A DNA stretch of 64,000 bases from Alteromonas portus (GCF_005117025.1 NZ_SWCO01000007.1:124001-188000), one strand, 5' to 3'; counted from the stretch's first letter, positions 8,740 through 18,674 are shown. Numbers and translations: made by a program. The notes: generated by a model not told the origin, from the letters alone.

Positions 8740-11193
8740 CTAGCTGGCAGTATTTAGGGCAACATTCTCCAAATGCTGAATCATTTCAGGCCATATCAAG
8801 TCCATGACGTCAGCACGCAAGGCTTCGCACTCTTCTGAGTATTTTAAGCTGCCGTCTTTCTCAGAGTCTAACCAGTGATTATCTTTTAGTGCGCCAATAA
8901 AGCTAGATAGCACATTCTTATCGTAAAACTCAGGCGAGCTTAAACCGTAAAGGGTTGATAAGCGCTCGGCAACTTGCTTGCTTTCTCGTTCTAGTGCGCT
9001 GCGGCTAATCACTTTTTCTTTATCTAAAATGGTTAACACCACGGCATAACGCTGTAACGTTTCCTGCATACAGCGGCTTAACAGCCATGCGGAATGGAAC
9101 TGTTTACAATGTGCATCTGGTGGTAAAAGCTCACCGTCTTTTTGACGTAATAACCCATTGTCGAGCATCGCAGTAATTAATGCATCAGTATGGGCTAGCG
9201 CTTCGTCTTGGGTTAAGTGCAAAAACAGCTCTTTTTGTAGCAAAGGATAAAGTGCTGCAATCAGTTGGAAAATACTGTTTTTAGTTGCGCCTTTTTTAGC
9301 GAAGATAGAGGCCATAACAAGGCCGGGTATAGCAAACAAATGCAAGATGTTGTTGCGATAATAGGTTAGGTATACCGCAGACTTTGGCTGAGGACTGATC
9401 AAGCGCCCGTAATCATCTTCGTTTATTTCGAAGCGACCTAGTTTCAATGTGTCGCGCAGCAAAGCTTCTGCTGACAAATTAGGAATGGTTGCATCGTCAC
9501 TAAATGGCACGGCTTTGAATAAATCCATGAAATCGCCCATAGCTTGTTTTAGCTCGGCTTCGCTCATGGTTTGCCTTTTAGAAGACAACAGACATAACGA
9601 CGCTAACGCCATACCGTTTAGTGCAGCCGCACGGTTAATGCGAGTCATAACGTTGTTAGCCAATTCATTAACCGCAGGCGTTAGCCAAGCTGGCTTTTTC
9701 TCAGGCTCGGCATCGCGGCAATCTCGCCAGTTTGGTACATGGCTTTCAAGAAATTGGTTAAGCGCAATGGGCTCACCAAAGTTTACGTAACCGTGTCCGT
9801 AATTCTTAAGTTTGCGAATGGCTGAGAATACCTGAAGGTTAGATTCTTTCTTCTTCTTAGAGCCTTTAAGCTCGTTCAAATAGCTCTTCACTTCCATCAC
9901 ATTTTCATAACCAATATAGACAGGCACTATGCTTACAGGGCGGTTAACGCCTTTAAGCATGGCTTGAATAGTCATGGCAAGCATACCGGTTTTAGGCGGT
10001 ATTAAGCGACCCGTTCGGCTACGACCACCTTCAGGATAGTATTTTACCGAATAGCCTTTGTTAAACAGCAGCTCTAAATACTCTCTAAATACCGCGGTGT
10101 AGAGCTTGTTACCCGCAAAACTACGACGTAGGAAGAATGCTCCGCCACGGCGGAATACTTTGCCCACAGGCCAGAAATTTAGATTAATACCTGCTGCAAT
10201 ATGCGGTGTTACCATACCTTCGTGATAAATCACGTAGGTTAATAGCAGGTAGTCCATGTGACTGCGGTGACACGGTACATAAATGATCTCATGACCATTG
10301 GCGGCGAGTTCACGAATGCGATCAGCGTGACCGACACTAATCCCGTTATAAATTTTGTTCCAGATTCTAGTTAGCAATCTGTCGCCAAAGCGGATAAGTC
10401 CTTCACGATAATCTGCAGCAATCTCGGTAATATAGCTTTGTGCAGTTTCTTTCGCTTTTTCATGAGACACTTTTTTACTACGCGACTCTTCAGCAATGGC
10501 ACGACGTACTGCATCTGAACCTAACACACTGTTATTCAGTTCCTGGCGCTCTAGCAGCGTAGGGCCAGTCATGCTTTGACGTTTACGCTGAAAGTGAGTA
10601 CTTGCTACTCGGACAAGTTTGTGGGCAATGCTTTGATCGCTGCCGTGCTGATTAGACATTGCACGCGCTGATACCGCTTTGGAATAATTAATGAAATTAT
10701 CTCGGCCTAAAAATAGCACGATAAAGAGCTTACGCAACCAGCTTGGCGCGGCTTTATCGGCAATTAAGTCACTTAGCCCCGGGTTCCCCCGTCCTGGCGC
10801 ACGGCCCCATGTTACGTAAACAGGAACGACTTGTAGATCGAGGTTTTCATGATCTCTATGCAAGTGAAAAAGGTCGGTAAAGACTTCTTCAATTCCGGTG
10901 TCTTTGGCTGACGAGCGAAAAATGGGCTGGGTTTTACGTAAAAACAGCGTCGAAGAGTATTCTCGCCCTGCCAATGTCAGCGTATCTGTTGGGCTTGGTA
11001 AACCCAGCGCTTTAGTCGACATTCTCAATGCAAGCTGATCTGTGACTGAGTTAGTGGGAAGTAGATAAACAATGGGTTTGCTTTTATCTATTCCTAATTC
11101 GGTTTCAACGTTAACTGGAATACTGTGGGCTTTAACCAGTAACTTAACAGGATAATGAAATACCGACAGAAGGGCTTTTCGCATCCACGACAT
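8740..11193 (-). CDS. plsB: Glycerol-3-phosphate 1-O-acyltransferase
   Basis: First step of phospholipid synthesis: acylation of sn-glycerol-3-phosphate from acyl-CoA or acyl-ACP at the inner membrane. 817 residues against 807 in E. coli. Acyltransferase block I is the catalytic HX4D, H309-D314 (CHRSHMDYLLL); further on are the substrate-binding GAFFLRRSF and the block III motif YYPEGGRSRTGRL, then the VPVYIGYE block. ATG start at 11193. It is a single-gene unit with its own terminator, and divergent from the diguanylate cyclase gene. Confidence 0.97.
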   Translation of the reverse strand: MSWMRKALLSVFHYPVKLLVKAHSIPVNVETELGIDKSKPIVYLLPTNSVTDQLALRMSTKALGLPSPTDTLTLAGREYSSTLFLRKTQPIFRSSAKDTGIEEVFTDLFHLHRDHENLDLQVVPVYVTWGRAPGRGNPGLSDLIADKAAPSWLRKLFIVLFLGRDNFINYSKAVSARAMSNQHGSDQSIAHKLVRVASTHFQRKRQSMTGPTLLERQELNNSVLGSDAVRRAIAEESRSKKVSHEKAKETAQSYITEIAADYREGLIRFGDRLLTRIWNKIYNGISVGHADRIRELAANGHEIIYVPCHRSHMDYLLLTYVIYHEGMVTPHIAAGINLNFWPVGKVFRRGGAFFLRRSFAGNKLYTAVFREYLELLFNKGYSVKYYPEGGRSRTGRLIPPKTGMLAMTIQAMLKGVNRPVSIVPVYIGYENVMEVKSYLNELKGSKKKKESNLQVFSAIRKLKNYGHGYVNFGEPIALNQFLESHVPNWRDCRDAEPEKKPAWLTPAVNELANNVMTRINRAAALNGMALASLCLLSSKRQTMSEAELKQAMGDFMDLFKAVPFSDDATIPNLSAEALLRDTLKLGRFEINEDDYGRLISPQPKSAVYLTYYRNNILHLFAIPGLVMASIFAKKGATKNSIFQLIAALYPLLQKELFLHLTQDEALAHTDALITAMLDNGLLRQKDGELLPPDAHCKQFHSAWLLSRCMQETLQRYAVVLTILDKEKVISRSALERESKQVAERLSTLYGLSSPEFYDKNVLSSFIGALKDNHWLDSEKDGSLKYSEECEALRADVMDLIWPEMIQHLENVALNTAS

Positions 11194-11485
11194 GAATTAT
11201 GTAATCCTATGAAATAAAAACGGGTGAAGTGTAACACAATCGCATCACAATCTCGCGACAACCCAATATCATCGCTTTTCATGCTGTAATGACTCCTTGC
11301 TGGACAGGAAGTTCAACAGCGTCTGGTTTTCTTGGACTTGGCTAGTGTTGTTTAGCTTAGGGCTAGTCAAAGGTATTGGCAATGCAACATTAGCACTATA
11401 TATACCAGTGCGGATTGGTATTTTATTGCTATAAGCCGAGTCAGTAACTACTTTTATAAAGGTTAATGAATATGAGCAAGTAGTA

Positions 11486-13774
11486 GTGGATGATCAGAAC
11501 CGCCTGAAAACAATTGATGATTTTATGCTCAACAATGAGGTGCCCTTAGATCTCGACGATCTTATGGTGGTGTTAGCGGCAGCTTACAAAGTGCCGATTG
11601 CGCTAATTGGTATTGTTGGTGAATTTGAAGAAACATTTAAAGCGCGATATGGAACATCGCTATCTAAAGTAAGCAGAGAGCATGCATTCTGCAGCCATGT
11701 TGTAGAAGAGCGCAAACAAGTTGTTGTTAACAATGCACATGAAGACCCCAGGTTTAAAGATAATCCACTAGTAACCGGTGAACCACATATCTGCTTTTAT
11801 GCAGGAACACCCATTGAAATCAATGAGCAGATTATTGGCGCAGTATGTTTAATTGATACTGTTCCTCGAGAAATTGACGCTAAATATTTAGAAGTCCTGG
11901 ATAGAATTGGCGCGCTCGTTAGTCAGCATATTTCTCTTTCCAAAGAGCATGAAGCCCTTAAGCGTGAGCACGGGTTAATAGAAAAGTCACCCATAGTACT
12001 GGCAACGTGGCGAAATACGACATCACTCAAACTGGTTCACATATCAAAAAACAGTGAAAATGTTCTTGGCATATCGGCCCAAGATTTACTCAGCGGTGCT
12101 GTGGAACTTCGGGATGTTTTAACGCAGGACGCTGAGAGTGACTTTACATTCGCCATGCAGGCGCACGTGGAGGGAGTGGAAACACATTCCTGTCGTCTCC
12201 AAATAGCCACCCCTACGCGAACCATTTGGGTAAGTATGATTTCTACAGCCAGTTTTCGTGAAGACGGTATGCTGTATTCAGTACAAGCATTCCTTTTTGA
12301 CACCAGCGACCAGAAATATGTGGAGGACAAGCTCAACAAAACAAACCAGCGTATGCGGCTATTATTGGAGGCCTCTGAGTTAGGTACGTGGGATTGGAAT
12401 TTGGCTGCCGATGTAAACCAAGTCAACAAACGTTGGTGCGATATCGTGGGCCTTGAATATGAGTACTATGACACCAGCTCTCGTTTTTTCAGGCAGCTTA
12501 TTCATCCTGCGGATTATGTAAAAGTAGAAAAGCAGTTACACGAACATATTGCTGGAAAGAGCAAGGTTTTTAATACCTCGTTTCGCATGAAACATACGAA
12601 TGGTTCTTGGGTTTGGGTTGAAAGCTACGGAAAAACCGTAGAATCTGATGTTATGGGCAAACCTACCCGTATTGCTGGCATTCATCGCGATATTACGCAG
12701 AGAATGGAAAGCGAACTCCATGAGAGAAAGAAAACCCAGCTTTTGCAGTTTATTAATAAGACCCGCGCTTCTTATCTTCAGAACAACGATTTGACTATGG
12801 CCTGCCAAACGGTATTGCCTGAGCTCATTGATATTTCGGACAGCCAGTTTGCTTTCGTAGGACAAATGAAAAATGAAGGCGATGCCTCGAGACTGTTTAT
12901 CCATGCTATTTCCGAAATAGTATGGGATAACAGTAGCTTCTCCCAATATAACGAATACAAGAAGCGAAATTTGTATTTCAGCAGCTTTGATAACCTCTTC
13001 GGTACCACAATACTAACCGGTGAAGTTACCATAAGTAATACCTCTGGTAGTCATCCAAATTCAAAAGGTGTACCTCAGGGCCATCCCCGCATAAGTCGCT
13101 TTCTAGGATTGCCTATTAAAGTCAAAGAAAGAGTTGTAGGTATGATTGGACTTGCCAATAAGTTCGAGCCATATACAGTAGACGACGCCACTTTTTTGCA
13201 GCCCTTATTAGATGCGTTGGCAGGTCTTTTCTACGCGGTAGAATTAGAAGATGCACGTGCCGTTGCAGAAGAAAAGCTACGCAAACTAGCCATGACAGAC
13301 TCGTTGACCGGCTTATATAACCGAAGAGCTTTTATTAATGAGTGCATCGTGTTTTCAAAGCAGCATCATAGTGCGTGTGTGGCGATTATAGATATCGACT
13401 ATTTTAAACAGGTAAACGATACGTACGGTCATGATGCAGGTGACCAAGCGCTTATTACTGTGGCTCGAAAAATAGCTAAACAAAACAGCTCACCCAATGT
13501 GGTTGCGCGACTTGGTGGTGAAGAGTTTGCTGTTGTGATGCTGGGCAAAAATAAAAAAGAAATCAATACGCAGTTAGAGGCTCTTCGCATTGCCGTTGAG
13601 GAGAGTGTTGTTAACTATAAAACCGATAAAATTAATCTGACTATTAGTATAGGGGCAACGTTTGTCGACAGTACTTACGGCGCAGACTTTAGTTCGTTGT
13701 TATCAACAGCTGACAAATCCCTATACAAGGCAAAAGAGCAAGGCCGAAATCGAGTGGTTTGGGGAGAGGGGTGA
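11486..13774 (+). CDS. Diguanylate cyclase with GAF-PAS-PAS-GAF-GGDEF layout
   Basis: 762-residue predicted cytosolic signalling protein making cyclic di-GMP; no membrane segment seen. In order: an N-terminal GAF (about 15-150, with HAFCSHVV and GTPIEINEQIIGAVCLID), a PAS domain (about 160-285), a second PAS with its PAC (about 290-410, GTWDWNL then GIHRDITQRM), a second GAF (about 420-590), and GGDEF (about 600-762) with DSLTGLYNRR and an intact active-site GGEEF at 677-681. The inhibitory RxxD site normally five residues before it is replaced by SSPN, so product inhibition is probably absent. The start is GTG with a weak ribosome site; no in-frame ATG exists upstream. Ligands are unknown. 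Confidence 0.9.
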   Translation: MDDQNRLKTIDDFMLNNEVPLDLDDLMVVLAAAYKVPIALIGIVGEFEETFKARYGTSLSKVSREHAFCSHVVEERKQVVVNNAHEDPRFKDNPLVTGEPHICFYAGTPIEINEQIIGAVCLIDTVPREIDAKYLEVLDRIGALVSQHISLSKEHEALKREHGLIEKSPIVLATWRNTTSLKLVHISKNSENVLGISAQDLLSGAVELRDVLTQDAESDFTFAMQAHVEGVETHSCRLQIATPTRTIWVSMISTASFREDGMLYSVQAFLFDTSDQKYVEDKLNKTNQRMRLLLEASELGTWDWNLAADVNQVNKRWCDIVGLEYEYYDTSSRFFRQLIHPADYVKVEKQLHEHIAGKSKVFNTSFRMKHTNGSWVWVESYGKTVESDVMGKPTRIAGIHRDITQRMESELHERKKTQLLQFINKTRASYLQNNDLTMACQTVLPELIDISDSQFAFVGQMKNEGDASRLFIHAISEIVWDNSSFSQYNEYKKRNLYFSSFDNLFGTTILTGEVTISNTSGSHPNSKGVPQGHPRISRFLGLPIKVKERVVGMIGLANKFEPYTVDDATFLQPLLDALAGLFYAVELEDARAVAEEKLRKLAMTDSLTGLYNRRAFINECIVFSKQHHSACVAIIDIDYFKQVNDTYGHDAGDQALITVARKIAKQNSSPNVVARLGGEEFAVVMLGKNKKEINTQLEALRIAVEESVVNYKTDKINLTISIGATFVDSTYGADFSSLLSTADKSLYKAKEQGRNRVVWGEG

Positions 13775-13842
13775 GAGCAACTAGAGGCAAACCAGCATAG
13801 TCCTTATAAAAGACGCGGCAAGTGCTTGTTATTTGGTTTTAG

Positions 13843-13858
13843 GTGTATATACTTACAG
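13843..13858 (+). promoter_or_regulatory. SOS box 1 (LexA operator) of lexA
   Basis: GTGTATATACTTACAG matches the gammaproteobacterial LexA consensus (CTGT-N8-ACAG) except for the first base. It lies 27 bp upstream of the lexA start, one of a tandem pair, as at E. coli lexA. Binding by LexA is inferred from position and match. Confidence 0.85.
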
Positions 13859-13861
13859 GAA

Positions 13862-13877
13862 CTGTATGAACAGACAG
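13862..13877 (+). promoter_or_regulatory. SOS box 2 (LexA operator) of lexA
   Basis: CTGTATGAACAGACAG keeps the CTG-N10-CAG frame of the LexA operator. Its centre is 19 bp from the centre of box 1, so dimers would sit on nearly the same helix face. It ends 7 bp before the lexA ATG and so overlaps the ribosome-binding region. Confidence 0.8.
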
Positions 13878-13884
13878 GTCTTTT

Positions 13885-14511
13885 ATGCGCCCACTCACAG
13901 CTCGACAAACTGAAGTTTTAGAACTTATCAAAACAACCATGCAAGAAACGGGTATGCCGCCTACGCGTGCAGAAATTGCTCGTCAACTTGGTTTTCGCTC
14001 CGCCAATGCTGCAGAAGAACATTTGAAAGCATTGGCACGTAAAGGCGTGATTGAAATTTTGCCGGGTACCTCACGGGGTATTAAACTCAATATTCCTCTG
14101 GAAAACGATGTACCGGAAGAAGAAGGCTTACCTTTAATCGGGCGTGTGGCGGCTGGTGAGCCAATTCTGGCGCAGGAGCACGTAGAATCACACTATAAAG
14201 TTGACCCTGCTCTGTTCCAACCTCAAGCTGACTTCCTGCTGCGTGTTAACGGCATGAGTATGAAAGACATTGGTATTTTAGATGGTGATCTTCTTGCTGT
14301 GCATCGGACCACAGATGTGCACAATGGTCAAGTCGTTGTGGCGCGCGTGGACGAAGACGTTACGGTGAAGCGTTTAGAGAAACGCGGTCGCGAAGTATTA
14401 CTTCATGCCGAAAACGAAGAATTTGCACCTATAAAGGTTGACCTTGCCAACGAGCCTTTTGCTATTGAAGGTATAGCTGTAGGTGTTATAAGAAACGCAG
14501 ACTGGATGTAA
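13885..14511 (+). CDS. lexA: LexA repressor, SOS regulator
   Basis: Self-cleaving repressor of the DNA-damage response. 208 residues. N-terminal winged helix ([15 protein letters not shown]... [18 protein letters not shown]), the Ala-Gly cleavage site A90-G91 (GRVAAGEP), catalytic serine S125 ([14 protein letters not shown]) and catalytic lysine K162 ([11 protein letters not shown]) are all intact. It is autoregulated by two SOS boxes immediately upstream. No sulA or dinF follows directly; a terminator does, so lexA is monocistronic here. Confidence 0.98.
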   Translation: MRPLTARQTEVLELIKTTMQETGMPPTRAEIARQLGFRSANAAEEHLKALARKGVIEILPGTSRGIKLNIPLENDVPEEEGLPLIGRVAAGEPILAQEHVESHYKVDPALFQPQADFLLRVNGMSMKDIGILDGDLLAVHRTTDVHNGQVVVARVDEDVTVKRLEKRGREVLLHAENEEFAPIKVDLANEPFAIEGIAVGVIRNADWM

Positions 14512-14530
14512 GGTTTTAGCTTCTTCAACG

Positions 14531-14557
14531 AAAAGCGGCACACTAGCCGCTTTTTTT
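14531..14557 (+). terminator. Rho-independent terminator of lexA
   Basis: Stem AAGCGGC / GCCGCTT (14533-14539 and 14546-14552) with a six-base loop, followed by a run of T, 20 bp past the lexA stop. Confidence 0.9.
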
Positions 14558-15091
14558 ATGCCTTTTGTTCCTATATTTCTGCCAGTTTTATTAAGTTAGG
14601 GTTATTTAGTAAGTTTTCTAACCTTGAAGCACAGAATAAACATCAGGTGATATATCAAGGCTATTCTGCCAGTGAATGAACGACTGTATACGCATTTATT
14701 ATTTTAAGGTTTGTTTGAAAATAATTATTGTTAGCGTGTTAGTCGTTGATTTTTCATTCAAATGAATGCATGTAATTCCTAGCGTGTTGTTCAAAATGTG
14801 CGTTTGATTTTACCTATTCCCAACACGTGTCTCACCCCACCTCCATTCAAAACGTAACGTATGGCTGCCATAGCAAATGATTAAAAATTGAACACTTCGT
14901 TAAATTTTTAACAGAAAAGACTAGACGGCACGGCATTATTGCGCAATTCTTATACAGAGATTACAAAATAATAACAATGACTCTAAATTTGTTTTACAAG
15001 TTGAAGTGATGGGTCAATCGTTCGCAAACCATTTGGTAGGGCATCGCGCAAACTTATCAGCGTTTTGGCCTAGCCATTACGGAGGTGCTGA
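14558..15091. other. 534-bp intergenic region upstream of the cytochrome oxidase locus
   Basis: AT-rich, without a supportable coding frame on either strand. It should contain the promoter of the coxB-ctaD-ctaG-coxC genes. Only the final ribosome-binding site GGAGGT (15081-15086), five bases before the coxB GTG, is clear. I could not assign a regulator site. Confidence 0.4.
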
Positions 15092-16255
15092 GTGAAACAA
15101 CTAACGACCGTCTTCGCAAAATGGTGTTCAAGTATACCATTTTTGCTAATGTCTCCTTTGCTTTTCGCGCAAGAAGCCAGTGAAGAAGCCTCTTCACTTA
15201 ATTTAAGACGCGGTGCTACTGACATCAGTGGGCAGGTTTACGATCTTCATATGCTGATGTTCTTTATATGCGTTGGCATAGCCTTTGTAGTATTTGGGGT
15301 TATGTTCGCCTCAATGTATTTGCATAGAAAGTCCCGAGGCGCGAAGCCAGCCAATTTTCACGAGAACGTGAAAGTAGAAATTGCTTGGACCGTTATTCCT
15401 TTTCTTATCCTTATCTTTATGGCTGTGCCAGCAGCGAACACCCTTATCGCGATGGAAGACACATCTGAGCCTGACATGACAGTGTTAGTCACGGGCTCTC
15501 AGTGGAAGTGGCACTATAAGTATATGGATAGCGACGTTGAGTTTTATTCCTTGCTCGCTACTCAGCGCGAACAAATAGAGAACAAGTTTCAGAAAACAGA
15601 TAACTACCTGTTGGAAGTTGACCGCCCATTAGTTATCCCTACTGGAAAAAAAGTACGTTTCCTTATTACCTCAGACGACGTTATCCATTCATGGTGGGTC
15701 CCCGATTTTGCCGTGAAAAAAGACGCGAATCCGGGCTTTATTAACGAGTCTTGGGCCAAGGTAAATGAGCCTGGTATTTATCGCGGACAGTGCGCAGAAC
15801 TTTGTGGAAAAGACCATGGCTATATGCCAGTTGTGGTAATTGCTAAAGAGCCTGCTGAATTTGATAAATGGATGGGCGAACAAGAAGAGATTGTTCGTAA
15901 GGCGAAAGAAGAAGAACAACGTCTGCTTTCTATGAATATGTCTATGGATGAATTGATGAAAGTTGGCGAGCGTGTCTACAACACAACATGCGCTGCCTGC
16001 CATATGCCTAATGGTGAAGGTCTACCTGGTGTATTCCCTGCCCTAAAAGGTAGCAAAATGGCACTAGAAGATCAGCAAGGCCACATTGATATTGTCCTTC
16101 ACGGTAAGTCAGGTACGGCTATGCAGGCATTTAGCAAAATGCTTAGCCTTAAAGAAATTGCAGCGGTTGTCACTTACGAGCGCAATGCCTGGGGTAATAA
16201 CACGGGCGATATGGTTCAGGCCAAAGACGTCAATGCAGTGGCAAACGGAAACTAG
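15092..16255 (+). CDS. coxB: Cytochrome c oxidase subunit II with fused cytochrome c domain
   Basis: Receives electrons at the CuA centre and passes them to subunit I. 387 residues: signal peptide (about 1-27), two membrane helices (about 50-77 and 97-118), then a periplasmic cupredoxin domain with CuA ligands H199, C234, E236, C238, H242 and M245 (GQCAELCGKDHGYM). A C-terminal class I cytochrome c domain (about 285-375) has the heme site C300-A-A-C303-H304 and a downstream methionine in GTAMQAF. This is the caa3-like architecture. The GTG start is fixed by the GGAGGT ribosome site five bases upstream. First gene of the oxidase locus, 9 bp before ctaD. Confidence 0.96.
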   Translation: MKQLTTVFAKWCSSIPFLLMSPLLFAQEASEEASSLNLRRGATDISGQVYDLHMLMFFICVGIAFVVFGVMFASMYLHRKSRGAKPANFHENVKVEIAWTVIPFLILIFMAVPAANTLIAMEDTSEPDMTVLVTGSQWKWHYKYMDSDVEFYSLLATQREQIENKFQKTDNYLLEVDRPLVIPTGKKVRFLITSDDVIHSWWVPDFAVKKDANPGFINESWAKVNEPGIYRGQCAELCGKDHGYMPVVVIAKEPAEFDKWMGEQEEIVRKAKEEEQRLLSMNMSMDELMKVGERVYNTTCAACHMPNGEGLPGVFPALKGSKMALEDQQGHIDIVLHGKSGTAMQAFSKMLSLKEIAAVVTYERNAWGNNTGDMVQAKDVNAVANGN

Positions 16256-16264
16256 GAGCAGACA

Positions 16265-17923
16265 ATGAGCAAAGCAACTGAAGTTATTTCGCCAGATACC
16301 TCTGCGCCTCATGTTGGTCAAGTAAATGGTGGCCACGTACATGGCGATCACCTACATGATGACCATGAACATCACGACCATATTCCTAAAGGAATAACGC
16401 GCTGGCTGTTTACCACTAACCATAAAGACATAGGCACACTGTATCTGTGGTTTGCCTTCATAATGTTTTTGGTTGGCGGCGCAATGGCCATGGTTATTCG
16501 CGCTGAACTATTCCAACCTGGCCTTCAAATTGTTGAGCCTAACTTTTTTAACCAAATGACCACTGTTCATGGGCTTATCATGGTATTTGGTGCTGTAATG
16601 CCAGCCTTTACAGGGCTTGCAAACTGGCTCATTCCCATGATGATCGGCGCCCCTGACATGGCGCTGCCGCGCATGAATAACTGGAGCTTCTGGATTTTAC
16701 CTGGTGCGTTTTTAATTCTGCTTAGCTCCCTATTTATGGAAGGTGGTGGCCCTGCTTTTGGTTGGACTTTCTACGCACCCCTTTCAACGACTTACAGTGG
16801 CGATTCGACAGCATTGTTTGTGTTCTCTGTTCACATCATGGGTATTTCATCCATTATGGGGGCGATTAACGTGATTGTGACTATCTTCAATATGCGTGCG
16901 CCAGGTATGACTTGGATGAAAATGCCGCTGTTTGTATGGACGTGGCTTATCACAGCGTTCTTGTTGATTGCGGTAATGCCAGTGCTTGCTGGCGCGGTCA
17001 CAATGGTGCTAACTGATAAGTTCTTTGGCACCAGCTTTTTTGATGCTGCTGGTGGCGGCGACCCGGTTATGTTCCAGCATATCTTCTGGTTCTTCGGGCA
17101 CCCTGAAGTGTACATTATGATCTTGCCCGCTTTCGGCATTATTTCGCAAATTGTTCCTACCTTTTCTAGAAAGCAACTGTTTGGTTACGCATCTATGGTG
17201 TACGCCACGGCGTCTATCGCCCTGCTCTCTTTTGTCGTGTGGGCCCACCATATGTTTACTACGGGCATGCCGGTGTACATGGAAATGTTTTTCATGTTTG
17301 CCACCATGCTTATCTCGGTGCCAACTGGGGTAAAAGTGTTTAACTGGGTGGCGACCATGTGGCGTGGTTCACTAAGCTTTGAAATGCCAATGATGTTCGC
17401 CATTGCCTTTATTGTACTGTTTACCATTGGCGGGTTGTCAGGATTAATGCTGGCGATCACCCCTGTAGACTTCCAATATCACGACACGTATTTCGTTGTG
17501 GCTCATTTCCACTATGTTCTGGTGACAGGCGCGGTCTTTTCCATCATGGCAGCCGTGTATTACTGGTTGCCTAAATGGACAGGCAAAATGTACGACACGA
17601 CATTAGCTAAATGGCATTTCTGGTGCTCACTGGTATCGGTCAATGTACTGTTCTTCCCTATGCACTTTGTTGGTTTGGCTGGTATGCCCCGTCGTATTCC
17701 TGACTACGCATTACAGTTCGCTGATTTTAACAAATGGATAAGCTTGGGTGGTTTCGCATTTGGCTTATCTCAGCTCATCTTTCTTGCCTTGCTTATTAAG
17801 GCGTGCAAAAAGCAAGGTGAGCCGGTATCAGCGCAAGTTTGGGACGGCGCAGAAGGATTGGAATGGGAAATTCCATCACCCGCCCCTTATCACACGTTTG
17901 AAACTCCACCTGTCGTTAAGTAA
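16265..17923 (+). CDS. ctaD: Cytochrome c oxidase subunit I
   Basis: Catalytic heme-copper subunit that reduces oxygen to water and pumps protons. 552 residues with twelve expected membrane helices. Ligands visible: heme a H102 and H416, heme a3 H414, CuB H279, H328 and H329, with Y283 placed for the His-Tyr crosslink (GHPEVYIMILP). The A-type K-channel context is present, so this is an aa3-class enzyme rather than cbb3. Unusual: residues 16-39 contain nine histidines interspersed with Asp/Glu (HGDHLHDDHEHHDH), a cytosolic tail likely to bind metal. Confidence 0.97.
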   Translation: MSKATEVISPDTSAPHVGQVNGGHVHGDHLHDDHEHHDHIPKGITRWLFTTNHKDIGTLYLWFAFIMFLVGGAMAMVIRAELFQPGLQIVEPNFFNQMTTVHGLIMVFGAVMPAFTGLANWLIPMMIGAPDMALPRMNNWSFWILPGAFLILLSSLFMEGGGPAFGWTFYAPLSTTYSGDSTALFVFSVHIMGISSIMGAINVIVTIFNMRAPGMTWMKMPLFVWTWLITAFLLIAVMPVLAGAVTMVLTDKFFGTSFFDAAGGGDPVMFQHIFWFFGHPEVYIMILPAFGIISQIVPTFSRKQLFGYASMVYATASIALLSFVVWAHHMFTTGMPVYMEMFFMFATMLISVPTGVKVFNWVATMWRGSLSFEMPMMFAIAFIVLFTIGGLSGLMLAITPVDFQYHDTYFVVAHFHYVLVTGAVFSIMAAVYYWLPKWTGKMYDTTLAKWHFWCSLVSVNVLFFPMHFVGLAGMPRRIPDYALQFADFNKWISLGGFAFGLSQLIFLALLIKACKKQGEPVSAQVWDGAEGLEWEIPSPAPYHTFETPPVVK

Positions 17924-18069
17924 CGGTAAGTGGAGTTGTGAATAGGCATTCCTGTCAACTGCCAGAAACCGATGGGAATGACATTCACACGTTGCAGATG
18001 ATGAGGGAGATAAGCGGCTAAACAAGCGTTTACCAGCCTTTATCTTTGGATTTACCCGGAGGTCGCGTG

Positions 18070-18657
18070 ATGTCACAGCAAAGTGCAAACAACAAGATGG
18101 TTATCAAACTTGTTGCTATTGTCATTGGCATGTTTGGCTTCGGCTTTGCTCTTGTTCCCTTGTACGACGTATTTTGCGACGTTACGGGAATTAATGGAAA
18201 AACCGAAGGTACGGCAGCGGTCTATCAATCGGTTGAGATTGATGAGTCGCGCGAAGTGACGGTTGAGTTTATTACTCGCACAAATACCGGTATGCCGTGG
18301 GAATTTCGGGCTGAAACTAAGCGCGTGAAAGTACACCCAGGCGAACTCAATACGGTCTCTTTTTATGTGCGAAACCCTGCATCAAGCAATATCGTCGCTC
18401 AGGCCATTCCCTCTGTATCTCCCGGAACAGCAGCGCTCTATCTGAACAAGACGGAATGCTTCTGTTTCAACCAGCAGCCATTGGAAGCGGGTAGTGAGGC
18501 CTATATGCCCATGCAGTTTTACGTAGACCCTCAGCTACCTAAAGAAATAACGTTTTTTACCTTGCAGTACACACTCTATGACGTCACAGCGCGAGCCAGT
18601 GACCTGACGACAACACCGAATCCCTTTATGGCTTCAACACCGTCAACTGGCGATTAG
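18070..18657 (+). CDS. ctaG: Cytochrome c oxidase assembly protein CtaG/Cox11
   Basis: Membrane-anchored copper chaperone that delivers copper to the CuB site of subunit I. 195 residues: short cytosolic N-terminus, one membrane helix (about 10-30, KLVAIVIGMFGFGFALVPLY), then the periplasmic Cox11 domain with the copper motif CFCF (KTECFCFNQQPL). I start at ATG 18070, seven bases after GGAGG (18058-18062), rather than the frame's TTG at 18046. About 146 bp separate it from ctaD, room for a processing site or weak promoter, but co-transcription with the locus is likely. Confidence 0.95.
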   Translation: MSQQSANNKMVIKLVAIVIGMFGFGFALVPLYDVFCDVTGINGKTEGTAAVYQSVEIDESREVTVEFITRTNTGMPWEFRAETKRVKVHPGELNTVSFYVRNPASSNIVAQAIPSVSPGTAALYLNKTECFCFNQQPLEAGSEAYMPMQFYVDPQLPKEITFFTLQYTLYDVTARASDLTTTPNPFMASTPSTGD

Positions 18658-18674
18658 GCCGAAGGGGTAAGGAG

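Noticed and set aside
11393..11411. GCACT-N9-AGTGC dyad upstream of the diguanylate cyclase gene, considered as a LexA site
   Set aside because: The half-sites and spacing do not match CTG-N10-CAG; the dyad is short and could be chance in AT-rich sequence.
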